64,000 nt of DNA from Azophilus sp965200465 (GCA_965200465.1 OZ241358.1:496001-560000); one strand, 5' to 3'. Positions 50,540-60,118 are shown, numbered from the stretch's first letter. Made by a program: numbers and translations. Notes: a model not told the origin generated them from the letters alone.

Positions 50540-52246
50540 ATGGCGGCGGTCCACCTTGCCGAAGGCGGGCAAGGCGTTGGCGCCGGGCTTGCTTCGGCCT
50601 GCCGCTGGCTGCGGCGGCTGCTTCTGCCGGGGGATTCCGCAGCCGAGAACGCGCTGTTCCTTGCCCTGATTTTGGTCGGCGCCGCCGTGCGCCTGCTCTG
50701 GCTTGGCGAGATCCCCCAAGGGCTGAACGCGGACGAGGCGTCCGCCGGCTACGAAGCCTGGGCGCTGCTGCAGCAGGGCATTGACCGGCACGGCTACCGC
50801 TACCCGGTTCACTTGGTCGCCTGGGGCGGCGGCCAGAACGCCCTGTACGGCTACCTCACCATGCCGTTCATCAAGCTGTTGGGCCTGAACCTGCTGTCCT
50901 TCCGCTTGCCGCAGGCGCTCCTGGGCGTGGCCGCCCTGTTCGTGATGTACGCGGTGGGGCGACGCCTGGCGGGCCGGGGCTTCGCTCTGTGCGCCCTGTT
51001 CGTGCTGGCCATCTCCCCGTGGCACATCATGATGAGCCGTTGGGGGTTGGAATCCAACTTGCTGCCCACGTTGCTGCTGTTCGCCTTCGCCTTGCTGCTG
51101 CGCGGGCTGCGCGCCCCGCGCTGCATGGTTCCCGCATTCCTCCTGCTGGGCTTGGCCCTGTACGCCTACGGAACCGCCTACGTCTTTGTGCCGCTGTTCA
51201 CCCTGGGCGTTCTTGCCTACGGGGTGAGGCGCCGCTTGGCGGACCTCCGCCACTGGGGCCTCGGCTTGGCTCTGCTGGCGGCGGTTGGCCTGCCCATCGG
51301 CCTGTTGGTGGTGATCAACCACTTCGGCCTGCCGGCCATCGAGACGCCGCTGTTCTCCATCCCGCGCTACGCAGGTGCGCCAAGGTACGTTCAGGTGTCC
51401 GCGTTCTTCGCGGACGACCCGCTTCGCCACATTGCGCACAACGCTTGGCGGACCTTCAAAATCCTCGTGCTGGAGGGGCATGGCCATCTCGAGTACAGCG
51501 CACTGCCGAGGTTCGGATACTTCTACAAGTGGGTGGGGTTGTGCGTCACGCTGGCCGGCGCCGGCTTCCTGGCGTACGACTTGGCGCGGGGCCGCCGCCC
51601 CGAAAACCAGCTCGTCCTCCTGTGGCTGGCGGCTGGGCTGGTGGCCGCGGTGCTGTTGCCGCCCAACATCAACCGGATGAACGTTGTCTTCTTTCCGCTG
51701 CTGTTGTGCGCCGCCTACGGGCTGCACGGCGCCTTCCCGCGCATCCGCGCCTGGCGGCGCGACAGCCGCGGCCGGGATGCGCAGAGACGGTGGTGGCTCA
51801 GGACGACGGCCAACGTTCTGTGCGTCGCCGCGGCGGCGCATTTGACGTTTTTGTTTGCCGCTTTCACCCGCCACTACTTCTTCGACTGGGGGCAGAGGTT
51901 TCATTTCCACAGCCATCCGTCCTTCGCCGCGGCGCTCGCCCACGTCATCCGCCGCGCCGACGCCCATGAGGCCATCATAATCGGCGGACATGTCTCCTAT
52001 GCGATCCCGTTGTTCCTCGACCCGCCGGATCCGCACCTGTATCTGCGGACGGTGGACATCGAGAACAGGCGCCGCGCATTTCAGCGCATCCGATCCTTCG
52101 GCCGATACAGGTTCGGCATTGATGCGCAAGCCGCGGCGAACGGCAACGCCTTTGTCATCGACAACGACAAACTGCCGAATTTCCCAGCATCGGACTTCGT
52201 GGTCACCAGATTTGAGCATTGGAGCGCCGTGCTCCGCCGCAGGTGA
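50540..52246 (+). CDS. GT39-like membrane glycosyltransferase (ArnT/PMT family)
   Basis: 568 residues; its ATG follows the cdsA stop directly. After a first helix comes LNADEASAGYEAWALLQQGIDRHG, the Asp-Glu loop of GT-C enzymes, then LLSFRLPQALLGVAALFVMYAVGRRLAGRG and SPWHIMMSRWGLESNLLP. Roughly 11-12 helices and a C-terminal periplasmic domain. Family members move a sugar from a polyprenyl-phosphate donor to a lipid or protein. Occupies the place where dxr stands in most gammaproteobacteria. Substrate unknown. Confidence 0.85.
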   Translation: MAAVHLAEGGQGVGAGLASACRWLRRLLLPGDSAAENALFLALILVGAAVRLLWLGEIPQGLNADEASAGYEAWALLQQGIDRHGYRYPVHLVAWGGGQNALYGYLTMPFIKLLGLNLLSFRLPQALLGVAALFVMYAVGRRLAGRGFALCALFVLAISPWHIMMSRWGLESNLLPTLLLFAFALLLRGLRAPRCMVPAFLLLGLALYAYGTAYVFVPLFTLGVLAYGVRRRLADLRHWGLGLALLAAVGLPIGLLVVINHFGLPAIETPLFSIPRYAGAPRYVQVSAFFADDPLRHIAHNAWRTFKILVLEGHGHLEYSALPRFGYFYKWVGLCVTLAGAGFLAYDLARGRRPENQLVLLWLAAGLVAAVLLPPNINRMNVVFFPLLLCAAYGLHGAFPRIRAWRRDSRGRDAQRRWWLRTTANVLCVAAAAHLTFLFAAFTRHYFFDWGQRFHFHSHPSFAAALAHVIRRADAHEAIIIGGHVSYAIPLFLDPPDPHLYLRTVDIENRRRAFQRIRSFGRYRFGIDAQAAANGNAFVIDNDKLPNFPASDFVVTRFEHWSAVLRRR

Positions 52247-52275
52247 CGGCCTCGGGATTGGCGCGGCGGCCGGGG

Positions 52276-52299
52276 AGCGCCGCTCCGCAAGGCGGCGCT
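52276..52299 (+). terminator. Hairpin after the glycosyltransferase gene
   Basis: AGCGCCGC and GCGGCGCT form an 8-bp stem around an 8-base loop, 29 bp after the stop. No T-run follows, so only a weak or Rho-assisted terminator, or an attenuator before rseP. Confidence 0.4.
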
Positions 52300-52369
52300 T
52301 CCGCACAGGCGATAGGCGCATGGACGGGAATCGTTTAACATCGGCCCAATCTTGGGCAATTGAACGGTC

Positions 52370-53701
52370 ATGCTGATCTATCCATTGGCGTTCATCGTCA
52401 CGCTGGGCGTGTTGGTGACCTTCCACGAGTACGGTCACTACTTGGTGGCGCGTTGGTCGGGGGTGCGAATCCTCAAATTCTCGGTCGGCTTCGGCAAGGC
52501 GCTGTGGTCGCGCCGGGACCGGCGCGGCACGGAGTTCGCCATCGCCGCCATTCCCCTTGGCGGCTATGTGCGCATGCTCGATGAGCGGGATCCGCAACAA
52601 AAGGACCTCGCAATAGGCCCCGACGAAATCAGCTTCAATCAGTTGAGCGTTTGGTGGCGCATGGCCATCGCCTTGGCCGGCCCGGCCGCCAACTTCCTTC
52701 TCGCCCTGTTGGTTTACGCCGCGCTGGCGCTCATGGGAAGCGTCTCCATTCCGCCCATGGTGGGGCGGGCCGAGCAGCCTGGTCCGGCGCAGGCGGCGGG
52801 CCTGCGGGACTATCAGCGCATCGTCTCCATTGACGGCAAGCCGGTGAACAATTGGCGGCAGGTGGGGCTGGCCTTGGCGGAGCATCTCGGCGACACCTCC
52901 GTCATTCGCATCGGCGCCCGCACTCCCGGCGCCGCTGAAGAGGAGCGGATTGTCGAAGTGCCGGTGACCAACTGGCTGGGCGATGAGGTGGATCCGGACA
53001 TCTTTGCCGCCCTGGGCCTTAAGCCTTCGGACTTGGCGGTTATTGAAGCGGTGGAGGAAGGCTATCCCGCCGAACAGGCCGGCATTCGGGCTTGGGACCG
53101 GGTGGCCTCCATAGACGGGGCCGCGGTGGAGACCTGGAGCGAACTGGTGAAGCGCGTGCAGGCGTCGCCAGGCCGCCCCATGCACTGGGTCGTCGTGCGC
53201 GGCGGCCTGCCGCTGGAGGCTCGGGTGACGCCGGGGGCGCGGCGGCTGGAGGACGGCCGCGAACTGGGCTTTGTCGGCATTGCGGCGCCCGTGGTGCAGG
53301 TTCGGCACGGCCCCTTGGCGGCCCTTGCCCAAGGCGTTGAGGAAACCATCGCCACCTCGGCGCTGATGCTGAACCATCTTGGCAAGCTGGTGTTCGGGCA
53401 ACTGTCGCCCAGGAATTTGGGAGGGCCGGTCACCATCGCCAAGGCGGCGGGGGATTCCGCCCAAGCTGGCTGGTCCTCCTATCTTGGCATGCTGGCGCTG
53501 CTCAGCATCTCCCTTGGGGTTCTGAACCTGCTGCCGATTCCCTTGCTCGACGGTGGGCATGTGCTGTACTGCCTCGCGGAAATCGTCATTCGGCGGCCGT
53601 TGCCGGAGCGGGTGCTGACGGTTGGCGCCTCGGTGGGCGTTGTGCTGCTCGGCGGCTTGATGGCGCTGGTTTTCGTGAATGACTTCCTGCGGTTTCTGTA
53701 G
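52370..53701 (+). CDS. rseP: Intramembrane zinc metalloprotease RseP
   Basis: 443 residues. Cuts the anti-sigma factor RseA in the envelope stress response and cleared signal peptides. Zinc motif HEYGH at residues 19-23, two PDZ-like domains (QAAGLRDYQRIVSIDGKPVNNW and QAGIRAWDRVASIDGAAVETW) and the third metal ligand in NLLPIPLLDGGHVLY. Length equals the usual. Confidence 0.96.
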   Translation: MLIYPLAFIVTLGVLVTFHEYGHYLVARWSGVRILKFSVGFGKALWSRRDRRGTEFAIAAIPLGGYVRMLDERDPQQKDLAIGPDEISFNQLSVWWRMAIALAGPAANFLLALLVYAALALMGSVSIPPMVGRAEQPGPAQAAGLRDYQRIVSIDGKPVNNWRQVGLALAEHLGDTSVIRIGARTPGAAEEERIVEVPVTNWLGDEVDPDIFAALGLKPSDLAVIEAVEEGYPAEQAGIRAWDRVASIDGAAVETWSELVKRVQASPGRPMHWVVVRGGLPLEARVTPGARRLEDGRELGFVGIAAPVVQVRHGPLAALAQGVEETIATSALMLNHLGKLVFGQLSPRNLGGPVTIAKAAGDSAQAGWSSYLGMLALLSISLGVLNLLPIPLLDGGHVLYCLAEIVIRRPLPERVLTVGASVGVVLLGGLMALVFVNDFLRFL

Positions 53702-53729
53702 TGTGCCGTCTTCCCCAAGAACAGCCTGC

Positions 53730-56102
53730 ATGAGGATGCTCCGGCCCCGAACGCTGGCCGGGCTGACGGCGGCCCTGTGGTTCGCGTTGGCTGCGCCGGC
53801 CGGGGCGGACGCCTTCACCATTGCGGACATCCGGCTGCAGGGCTTGCAGCGGGTGTCCGCCGGCACGGTGTTCAACACCTTGCCCATCAAGGTGGGGGAT
53901 GCGGTGGACGAAGTGGCGGTTCGCGAGCTGATTCGGCTGCTGTTCGCCACTGGCTATTTCGACGACATCCGCATGGCGCGGGATGGCGACGCCTTGGTGG
54001 TGACCGTGGCGGAGCGCCCAGCCATCGAGTCCATTGAACTTGACGGCAACAAGGCCATCAAGACGGACGCCCTGCTGGAGGGCCTGTCGCAGCAGGGCTT
54101 GAGCGAAGGGGAAATCTTCAAGCAGGCCACGCTGGAGCGCATGGGCTTGGAGCTGGAGCGCCAGTACGTCGCCCAAGGCCGCTACGGCGCCGCCATCGAA
54201 ACCAAGGTGGAGCAGTTGCCGCGCAACCGGGTGGCGATCAGCATCGAAATCGAGGAGGGCAAGACCTCCGGCATTCGCCACATCAACATCGTCGGCGCCG
54301 AGGCGTTTTCCGAAGAGGAGCTTCTCGATGTTATGGAGCTCAGCCATCCGACGCTGTTCTCGTTCTTCCGCAACAACGACAAGTACAGCCGCGAAAAGCT
54401 CTCCGGGGACTTGGAGAAGCTGGAGTCCCACTACAAGGACCGCGGCTATGTGGAGTTCGACCTCAGCTCCACCCAAGTGAGCGTTACGCCGGACAAACGC
54501 CAAGTCTATATCTCCATGAACGTGGAGGAGGGCGGCAAGTACGTCGTCGATCAGGTCAACGTGCTTGGCGAACTGAACGACGTGCGCCCGGAGGACCTGC
54601 GGGCGCTGGTGCTGGTGGCCGAGGGCCAGGTGTTCTCCCAGCAGTTGGTGACCGCAACGGAGGACCGCTTGGAGACCGCTCTTGGCAACGCCGGCTACAC
54701 CTTCGCCTCGGCCGGCGGCGTGCCGCGGGTGGACGATGACGGCAAGGTGGATGTGGACTTCATGATCGACGCCGGCAAGCGCGCCTACGTGCGCCGCATC
54801 ATGTTCGCCGGCAACCGCATCACCCAGGACGAGGTGATGCGCCGGGAAATGCGCCAGATGGAGGGCGGCTGGGCGTCGACGGCGCAGATCGATCTGTCCA
54901 AGGTGCGCTTGGAGCGCCTCGGCTACTTCCGCGAGGTCAACGTGGAGACGCCGCCGGTGCCCGGCACGGACGATCAGGTGGACGTGGCGTTCACCGTGGA
55001 GGAGCAGCCCTCCGGCAGCATCTCCGCCACGCTCGGCTACAGCCAGGGCTGGGGCTTGGTGCTGGGCGGCAACTACCAGGAAAACAACGTGTTCGGCACC
55101 GGCAACAGCTTGGGCTTGGGCCTGTCCGTATCCAGCTACCAGAAGTCGGCCAGCTTCAACTACTTCAACCCCTACTACACGTTGGACGGCATCAGCCGGG
55201 GCTTCAACGCCTATTTCCGGCGCTTGGACTTCGACGAGCGCAACATCGCCCGCTACAGCACGGACGCCGTGGGTCTTGGCGTCACCTTCGGCTTTCCCAT
55301 CGGCGAAACCCAACGCATCAGCTTCGGCGGCACCGTCGAGCAGACCAGCTTGACTGAGGGCCGCTACCCCGCCCAGGAGATCACGGAGTTCCTGCAGAAG
55401 AACGGTGACGACTTCCTGAACTTCAAGCTCAATTTGGGCTGGCAGTCCTCCACCCTCAACCGGGGGCTGTTCCCGACCCGGGGCCGCTCGCAGTCCTTGG
55501 GCCTGCAAGCCTCCATTCCGGGCAGCGACCTGGAGTTTTGGAAGATCACCTACCGGGGTGAGCAGTACTTCCCCTTCATCGGCGACATGGCCTTGCGCAT
55601 CCGCGCCGAGGTGGGCTACGGGGACGGCTACGCCAAGACCAGCGGGCTGCCGTTCTACGAGCACTTCTTCGCCGGCGGCTTCGGCTCCATTCGCGGCTTC
55701 GAGCAATCGACCTTGGGGCCGCGCACCACCAACCCGACGGTTGACAGCGACGGCAACGAGCTGCCGGCGGGCTTCCTGCGCCCCCGGGGCGACCCCTTCG
55801 GCGGCAACCTGTTAGTGGAGGCGTCCGTGGAGATAATCCTCAACTTCCCCTTCATGCAGGACAACCGGCAGTTCCGTCCGGTGCTGTTCGTGGACGCCGG
55901 CAACGTCTTCAACACCGCCTGCCCGGACGTGAGCGTCAACTGCTTCGGCTTCGATCTCGATGAGTTCCGCTACTCCGCCGGCTTCGGCGTCACTTGGCTC
56001 ACCGGCATGGGGCCCATGTCGTTCGGCATCGCCAGGCCCTTCAACACCAAGGACATAGACGAGAAGGAGAGCTTTCAGTTTGAGCTTGGGCGCACGTTCT
56101 GA
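53730..56102 (+). CDS. bamA: Outer-membrane protein assembly factor BamA
   Basis: 790 residues from ATG 53730 (a second ATG at 53736). Signal peptide LTAALWFALAAPAGADA. Five POTRA domains follow (first: FTIADIRLQGLQRVSAGTVFNTLPIKVGD), then the 16-stranded barrel with the conserved GSIRGFEQSTLGPR loop motif (IRGF) and a C-terminal FQFELGRTF with aromatic last residue. Central subunit of the BAM complex. Confidence 0.97.
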   Translation: MRMLRPRTLAGLTAALWFALAAPAGADAFTIADIRLQGLQRVSAGTVFNTLPIKVGDAVDEVAVRELIRLLFATGYFDDIRMARDGDALVVTVAERPAIESIELDGNKAIKTDALLEGLSQQGLSEGEIFKQATLERMGLELERQYVAQGRYGAAIETKVEQLPRNRVAISIEIEEGKTSGIRHINIVGAEAFSEEELLDVMELSHPTLFSFFRNNDKYSREKLSGDLEKLESHYKDRGYVEFDLSSTQVSVTPDKRQVYISMNVEEGGKYVVDQVNVLGELNDVRPEDLRALVLVAEGQVFSQQLVTATEDRLETALGNAGYTFASAGGVPRVDDDGKVDVDFMIDAGKRAYVRRIMFAGNRITQDEVMRREMRQMEGGWASTAQIDLSKVRLERLGYFREVNVETPPVPGTDDQVDVAFTVEEQPSGSISATLGYSQGWGLVLGGNYQENNVFGTGNSLGLGLSVSSYQKSASFNYFNPYYTLDGISRGFNAYFRRLDFDERNIARYSTDAVGLGVTFGFPIGETQRISFGGTVEQTSLTEGRYPAQEITEFLQKNGDDFLNFKLNLGWQSSTLNRGLFPTRGRSQSLGLQASIPGSDLEFWKITYRGEQYFPFIGDMALRIRAEVGYGDGYAKTSGLPFYEHFFAGGFGSIRGFEQSTLGPRTTNPTVDSDGNELPAGFLRPRGDPFGGNLLVEASVEIILNFPFMQDNRQFRPVLFVDAGNVFNTACPDVSVNCFGFDLDEFRYSAGFGVTWLTGMGPMSFGIARPFNTKDIDEKESFQFELGRTF

Positions 56103-56153
56103 TGTAGAATGCGCCCGATGTTAGGCCATGTCCTGCCGGCAAGGAGTTTTTTC

Positions 56154-56693
56154 GTGACTAACAGGTTTGCCCAACTGGCCCTATTGGGGCTGTGCCTCTC
56201 CGTCGCCTTTGCCCCGGATGCCTCGGCGGAGTTGAAAATCGCGGTGCTGGACACGCAGCGGGCGCTAGTGTCCAGTGAGGAGGCCAAGGCCCTGCTGGAG
56301 CAGGCGCAAACGGAGCTCAAGAAGGAGGAGGACGAGGTCAACGCTCTCGGCGAGGAAATCCGCAAGATGCAGGAGCAGTTGGAGACCGACGGCGAGGTCA
56401 TGAGCCCCACGGAAAGGCGCAAGCTGGAGAAAGGCATTGAAGACAAGAGGCTCGACTATCAGTTCTTGGTCAACAAGCTGCAGAAGGCCTTGGAGGATAG
56501 GCGTCAGGACCTGCTGCAGGTAATGGCGCCGAAAGTGAACGCGGTGCTGAAGGACCTCATCGATCTTGAGGGCTACGACCTAGTGCTGGAGCGCGCCAGC
56601 CTAAGGTACGTCAACCCCAAGCACGACATCACCCGCCGGGTCACCGAAAAACTGAACGAAAAGCGGGAGAGCGACGCGCCCTCCAATTCATGA
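56154..56693 (+). CDS. skp: Periplasmic chaperone Skp (OmpH)
   Basis: 179 residues from GTG 56154, preferred over ATG 56109 because AAGGAG stands seven bases before the GTG and the signal peptide (RFAQLALLGLCLSVAFAPDASA) then starts properly. LKIAVLDTQRALVSSEEAKALLEQ and the long coiled-coil arms match Skp. Carries unfolded outer-membrane proteins to BamA, encoded just upstream. Confidence 0.93.
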   Translation: MTNRFAQLALLGLCLSVAFAPDASAELKIAVLDTQRALVSSEEAKALLEQAQTELKKEEDEVNALGEEIRKMQEQLETDGEVMSPTERRKLEKGIEDKRLDYQFLVNKLQKALEDRRQDLLQVMAPKVNAVLKDLIDLEGYDLVLERASLRYVNPKHDITRRVTEKLNEKRESDAPSNS

Positions 56694-56728
56694 GCCCAAT
56701 GCACGGCCGCTGTTGGCCCACCTAGATC

Positions 56729-57787
56729 GTGTCGCATAACCCTTTGCGCTCCGTCAGTCTTGGTGAATTGGCCGAGCGGCTCGGTGCGCATCTGATTGGC
56801 GATGCGCAGGTGAGGGTCTGCGGGATGGGTGCCCTGGGCACGGCGCAGCCGGGGCAAGTCACCCATCTTTCCAATCCCGCATACCGGGCGGGCTTGGCCG
56901 AGACCCGCGCTTCAGCGGTCATCCTGTGCGCCAAGGACGCCTCCCTTTGCCCCACCAACGCCTTGGTGGTGGCCGATCCCTATTTGGCTTTCGCCCGCGC
57001 CTCGCGCCTGTGGGAGCGGCCGGCCGCCTTGAACGAGGGCGTCCACTCCAGCGCCTGCATCGACCCCAGCGCTCAGGTTGACCCCGGCGCCAGCCTTGGC
57101 CCCGGCGTGGCGGTGGGGCCTGCAACGGTGATCGGCGCCGAGGTGCGCATTCACGCCAACGCCGTCGTCGGCGCCCGCTGCCGGCTCGGCCGGGGGGTGC
57201 GCATCATGGCCAACGCCACCCTCTATGATGACGTGCAGGTCGGCGCCGGCTCCGTCATTCACGCCGGCGCGGTCATCGGTGCGGACGGCTTCGGCTTCGC
57301 CCGCGACGAAGAGGGCGCGCCCACGCCCATCGCCCAGCTTGGCGGCGTGCGCATCGGCAAGGACGTGAGCGTCGGCGCCGCCACGGCCATTGACCGAGGC
57401 GCCGTTGAAGACACGGTGATCGAGGATGGCGTCAAGATTGACAATCAGGTGCAGATCGGCCACAACTGCCGCATCGGCGCCCAGAGCGTCATTTGCGGCT
57501 GCGTTGGCATCGTCGGCAGCACGGAGATCGGGCGCGGCTGCGTGTTGGCCGGCATGGTGGGCGTTGGCGGCGACCAGCCCATCCGCATCTGCGACGGCGT
57601 CACCGTGAGCGGTTGCACCCATGTGTCGAGCTCCATCGAACGGCCCGGCGTCTATTCCGGCGGCGTCCTGCACAACGCCAATCGGGCTTGGAAGCGCAAC
57701 GCCTTGCGCTTCCAGCGCCTTGACGAACTCGTGCGCCGGGTAGGGCGGCTGGAGAAACGGTTTCGGGATCAAAAGGCTCCGTCATGA
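56729..57787 (+). CDS. lpxD: UDP-3-O-(3-hydroxyacyl)glucosamine N-acyltransferase
   Basis: 352 residues from GTG 56729. Third step of lipid A synthesis. An N-terminal uridine-binding domain (GALGTAQPGQVTHLSNPAYR) is followed by hexapeptide repeats of the left-handed beta helix and the catalytic-His block VKIDNQVQIGHNCRIG. Overlaps fabZ by 4 bp (ATGA). Confidence 0.96.
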   Translation: MSHNPLRSVSLGELAERLGAHLIGDAQVRVCGMGALGTAQPGQVTHLSNPAYRAGLAETRASAVILCAKDASLCPTNALVVADPYLAFARASRLWERPAALNEGVHSSACIDPSAQVDPGASLGPGVAVGPATVIGAEVRIHANAVVGARCRLGRGVRIMANATLYDDVQVGAGSVIHAGAVIGADGFGFARDEEGAPTPIAQLGGVRIGKDVSVGAATAIDRGAVEDTVIEDGVKIDNQVQIGHNCRIGAQSVICGCVGIVGSTEIGRGCVLAGMVGVGGDQPIRICDGVTVSGCTHVSSSIERPGVYSGGVLHNANRAWKRNALRFQRLDELVRRVGRLEKRFRDQKAPS

Positions 57788-58230
57788 AAGATTCGGCATT
57801 GGACATCGTCAGTCTCTTCGACTACCTCCCCCATCGGCATCCTTTTCTGCTCGTTGATCGGGTCACGGAGCTGACCTTGGGGCGAAGCATCAAGGGCTAC
57901 AAGAACGTCACCATCAACGAACCCTTCTTTGAGGGGCACTTCCCCGGCCGTCCCATCATGCCGGGAGTGTTGATCGTGGAAGCCATGGCGCAGGTGTCGG
58001 GCGTACTGGCCATGGCCACCAAGAAGCAGGACGTGAAGGACTCCATCTACTATCTGGCCGGCACGGACAACACGCGCTTCAAGCGCCCGGTGCTGCCCGG
58101 CGACCGCTTGGACATGGAGAGCGAGATTTTGGTGGAGCGCAGTCGGTTGATGAAGTTCTCCTGCCGGGCCTATGTGGCCGAAGCCCTCGCCTGCGAGTCC
58201 GACATCCTGTGCGTCGCCCGCAAGCTGTAG
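57784..58230 (+). CDS. fabZ: 3-hydroxyacyl-ACP dehydratase FabZ
   Basis: 148 residues. Dehydrates 3-hydroxyacyl-ACP in fatty-acid elongation. Hotdog fold with active His and Glu in LPHRHPFLLVDRV and FFEGHFPGRPIMPGVLIVEAMAQVSG. Coupled to lpxD, sharing the hydroxyacyl-ACP pool. Confidence 0.97.
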   Translation: MKDSALDIVSLFDYLPHRHPFLLVDRVTELTLGRSIKGYKNVTINEPFFEGHFPGRPIMPGVLIVEAMAQVSGVLAMATKKQDVKDSIYYLAGTDNTRFKRPVLPGDRLDMESEILVERSRLMKFSCRAYVAEALACESDILCVARKL

Positions 58231-58347
58231 CCGTCCATGCGCCTTAGCCGGGGAAATTCGACCATCGCCGCGGCGCCGGCGTTGCCGCCGCCCCTTCCGT
58301 CCACAGGCCGCCAACGCTTGCCGGCGGCCGGCCCGGCCTAGCAAGCC

Positions 58348-59163
58348 ATGTCCGACGGCGGATGCAAAATCGACGCCCGCGCCATCATCGACCCATCCGC
58401 CAAGCTGGGGGCCAATGTGGAGGTCGGGCCTTGGAGCATCATAGGCCCGAACGTGGATCTGGGCGACGGCTGCCGCATCGGCCCTCATGCGGTGGTGAGG
58501 GGATGCACCCGCATGGGCCGCAACAACCGCATTTACCAATTCGCCACCGTCGGCGAGGACACACCCGCCTTGGCCTACAGGGGCGAACCCACCCGCCTGG
58601 AAATCGGCGAAGGCAACATCTTCCGGGAAGGGGTCACGGTGCATCGGGGCACGGTCCAGGACCAGGGCGTCACCCGCATCGGCAGCCACGGGCTGTTCAT
58701 GGCCTATGTGCACATCGGCCATGACTGCGTTGTTGGCGACCACGTCATCATGGCCAACAACGCCTCGCTGTCCGGGCACTGCGTGGTGGGGGACTACGCC
58801 AACTTCGGCGGCTATGTCGGCGTGCCGCAACGTCGCCGCATCGGCGCCCACACCCATCTTGCCGGCATGAGCCTGGTGCTTAAGGACGTGCCGGCCTATG
58901 TCACCGTGGCCGGCAATCCCGCCTTCGCCATCGGCCTGAACCTTGAGGGAATGCGCCGCCGCGGGGTCAGCGACGAGGTCATCGGCTTGCTGCGCACGGC
59001 CTACAAGACCCTGTATCGCTGCGGGCTTAAGGTGGAGGAGGCCTGCGAGCGCCTAGCCGCCGAAAAGCCAAGCCGCCCGGAGGTCGCCTTGCTGGTGGAT
59101 TCCGTTTTGGCGTCGGAGCAGGGCATCGTGCGGCCGCGGCCCTCGGGCAACAGCGGGCGCTAG
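58348..59163 (+). CDS. lpxA: UDP-N-acetylglucosamine O-acyltransferase
   Basis: 271 residues. First step of lipid A synthesis. Beta-helix of hexapeptide repeats from IDARAIIDPSAKLGANVEVGPWSIIG; catalytic His in LFMAYVHIGHDCVVGDHVI; C-terminal helical domain with GMRRRGVSDEVIGLLRTAYKTLYR. lpxB, normally next, is absent. Confidence 0.96.
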   Translation: MSDGGCKIDARAIIDPSAKLGANVEVGPWSIIGPNVDLGDGCRIGPHAVVRGCTRMGRNNRIYQFATVGEDTPALAYRGEPTRLEIGEGNIFREGVTVHRGTVQDQGVTRIGSHGLFMAYVHIGHDCVVGDHVIMANNASLSGHCVVGDYANFGGYVGVPQRRRIGAHTHLAGMSLVLKDVPAYVTVAGNPAFAIGLNLEGMRRRGVSDEVIGLLRTAYKTLYRCGLKVEEACERLAAEKPSRPEVALLVDSVLASEQGIVRPRPSGNSGR

Positions 59164-59190
59164 ACGCGGCGCGAAGACGCCGACGGGCCG

Positions 59191-59943
59191 ATGAAGGCGC
59201 AAACCAAGCCGCAAGGCCCGGACCCTGCGCCGGCGAAGGTGGGCGACGGCATCGACGCCGGCAACGCCGGCTGGAGCTTTGCCGGGGGGGTCGCCAAGTC
59301 TTTCTCCACCCATGTGCGGCGTTCGGTTCCGCTTTATGACGAGGGGCACGAACTCATCTGCCGCGTTTCCGACTACTTCGTGCATGAGCATTCCGTGGTT
59401 TACGAGCTTGGGGCCAGCACCGCCGTCCTCTTGGCGAAGCTGGCCGCTCGCCACGGGGACAAGCCCGGCGCGCGCTTCATCGGCATCGACTGCGAGCCGT
59501 CCATGCTGGAGCAGGCCCGCCGCGAGCATGGCGAACTCCCCGGCATGGAGCTGGAGTGCGCGGACGTCAACCTGTTCGACTACGAAAAAGCCGATCTCAT
59601 CGTCTCTTACTACACGGTTCAGTTCGTGCAGCCGCGCATTCGCCAAGAGCTGTTCGACCGCATCCACCGGGCTCTGAATTGGGGCGGCGCCTTCATCCTG
59701 TTTGAGAAGGTGCGGGCGCCGGACGCCCGCTTTCAGGACATCTGCTCCGGCATCCACACGGACTTCAAGCTGGAGAACGGCTTTGCCGCGGCGGAAATCC
59801 TCAACAAGGCCCGCAGCTTGAAAGGGGTGTTGGAGCCGTTCTCCACCCAAGGCAATCTCGACCTGCTCGCCAGGGCCGGTTTCGTTGATGTGATGACCAT
59901 CATGAAGCACATCCCGGTGGAGGGGTTCCTTGCGGTCAAGTAG
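59191..59943 (+). CDS. CmoA-like SAM-dependent methyltransferase family protein
   Basis: 250 residues, 27 bp after lpxA. Class I methyltransferase fold: VYELGASTAVLLAKLA as motif I, FIGIDCEPSMLEQARREH, DLIVSYYTVQFVQPRIRQELFDRI and WGGAFILFEKVR. Order and spacing resemble CmoA, the carboxy-SAM synthase, including HTDFKLENGFAAAEILNKARSLKGVLEPF (compare HHDFKRANGYSELEI...RSMLENVM). Without CmoB nearby and with divergent details, assignment to true CmoA is not safe. Stands where lpxB is expected. Confidence 0.8.
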   Translation: MKAQTKPQGPDPAPAKVGDGIDAGNAGWSFAGGVAKSFSTHVRRSVPLYDEGHELICRVSDYFVHEHSVVYELGASTAVLLAKLAARHGDKPGARFIGIDCEPSMLEQARREHGELPGMELECADVNLFDYEKADLIVSYYTVQFVQPRIRQELFDRIHRALNWGGAFILFEKVRAPDARFQDICSGIHTDFKLENGFAAAEILNKARSLKGVLEPFSTQGNLDLLARAGFVDVMTIMKHIPVEGFLAVK

Positions 59944-59962
59944 TGTTTGCCCAATCCCCGCT

Positions 59963-60118
59963 TAGCAGCCTGCTGAAAAACGCCGGCATCCAGCGCGAAA
60001 TTATTCCTGGGGACGCCGAAAACCCAGAGAACGAGGGAGAAAGGCCCATTTTGCCCCCGGAAATGCCTGTTTCGCGCCTCTTCGGCCTAATGCCATTTGG
60101 TTTTTCAGCAGACTGTTA
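59963..60118 (+). mobile_element. MITE-like element, copy 3, nested in a B-type repeat
   Basis: 156 bp, ends GCAGCCTGCTGAAAAAC and GTTTTTCAGCAGACTG. To its left is CCAATCCCCGCTTA and to its right TTAAGGAATCGTTGC; joined, these restore the head of a B-type repeat with TTA duplicated, so the element inserted there and made a 3-bp target duplication. Confidence 0.85.

Noticed and set aside
49784..53950. A 1388-codon open frame on the minus strand
   Set aside because: It is antisense to cdsA, the glycosyltransferase, rseP and the start of bamA, which have full family motifs. Its product is low-complexity (Gln/Arg/His/Pro-rich), as expected of the shadow strand in GC-rich DNA.
53586..55706. A 706-codon minus-strand frame
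   Set aside because: Antisense to bamA; Val/Ala/Leu/His-rich without any domain motif.
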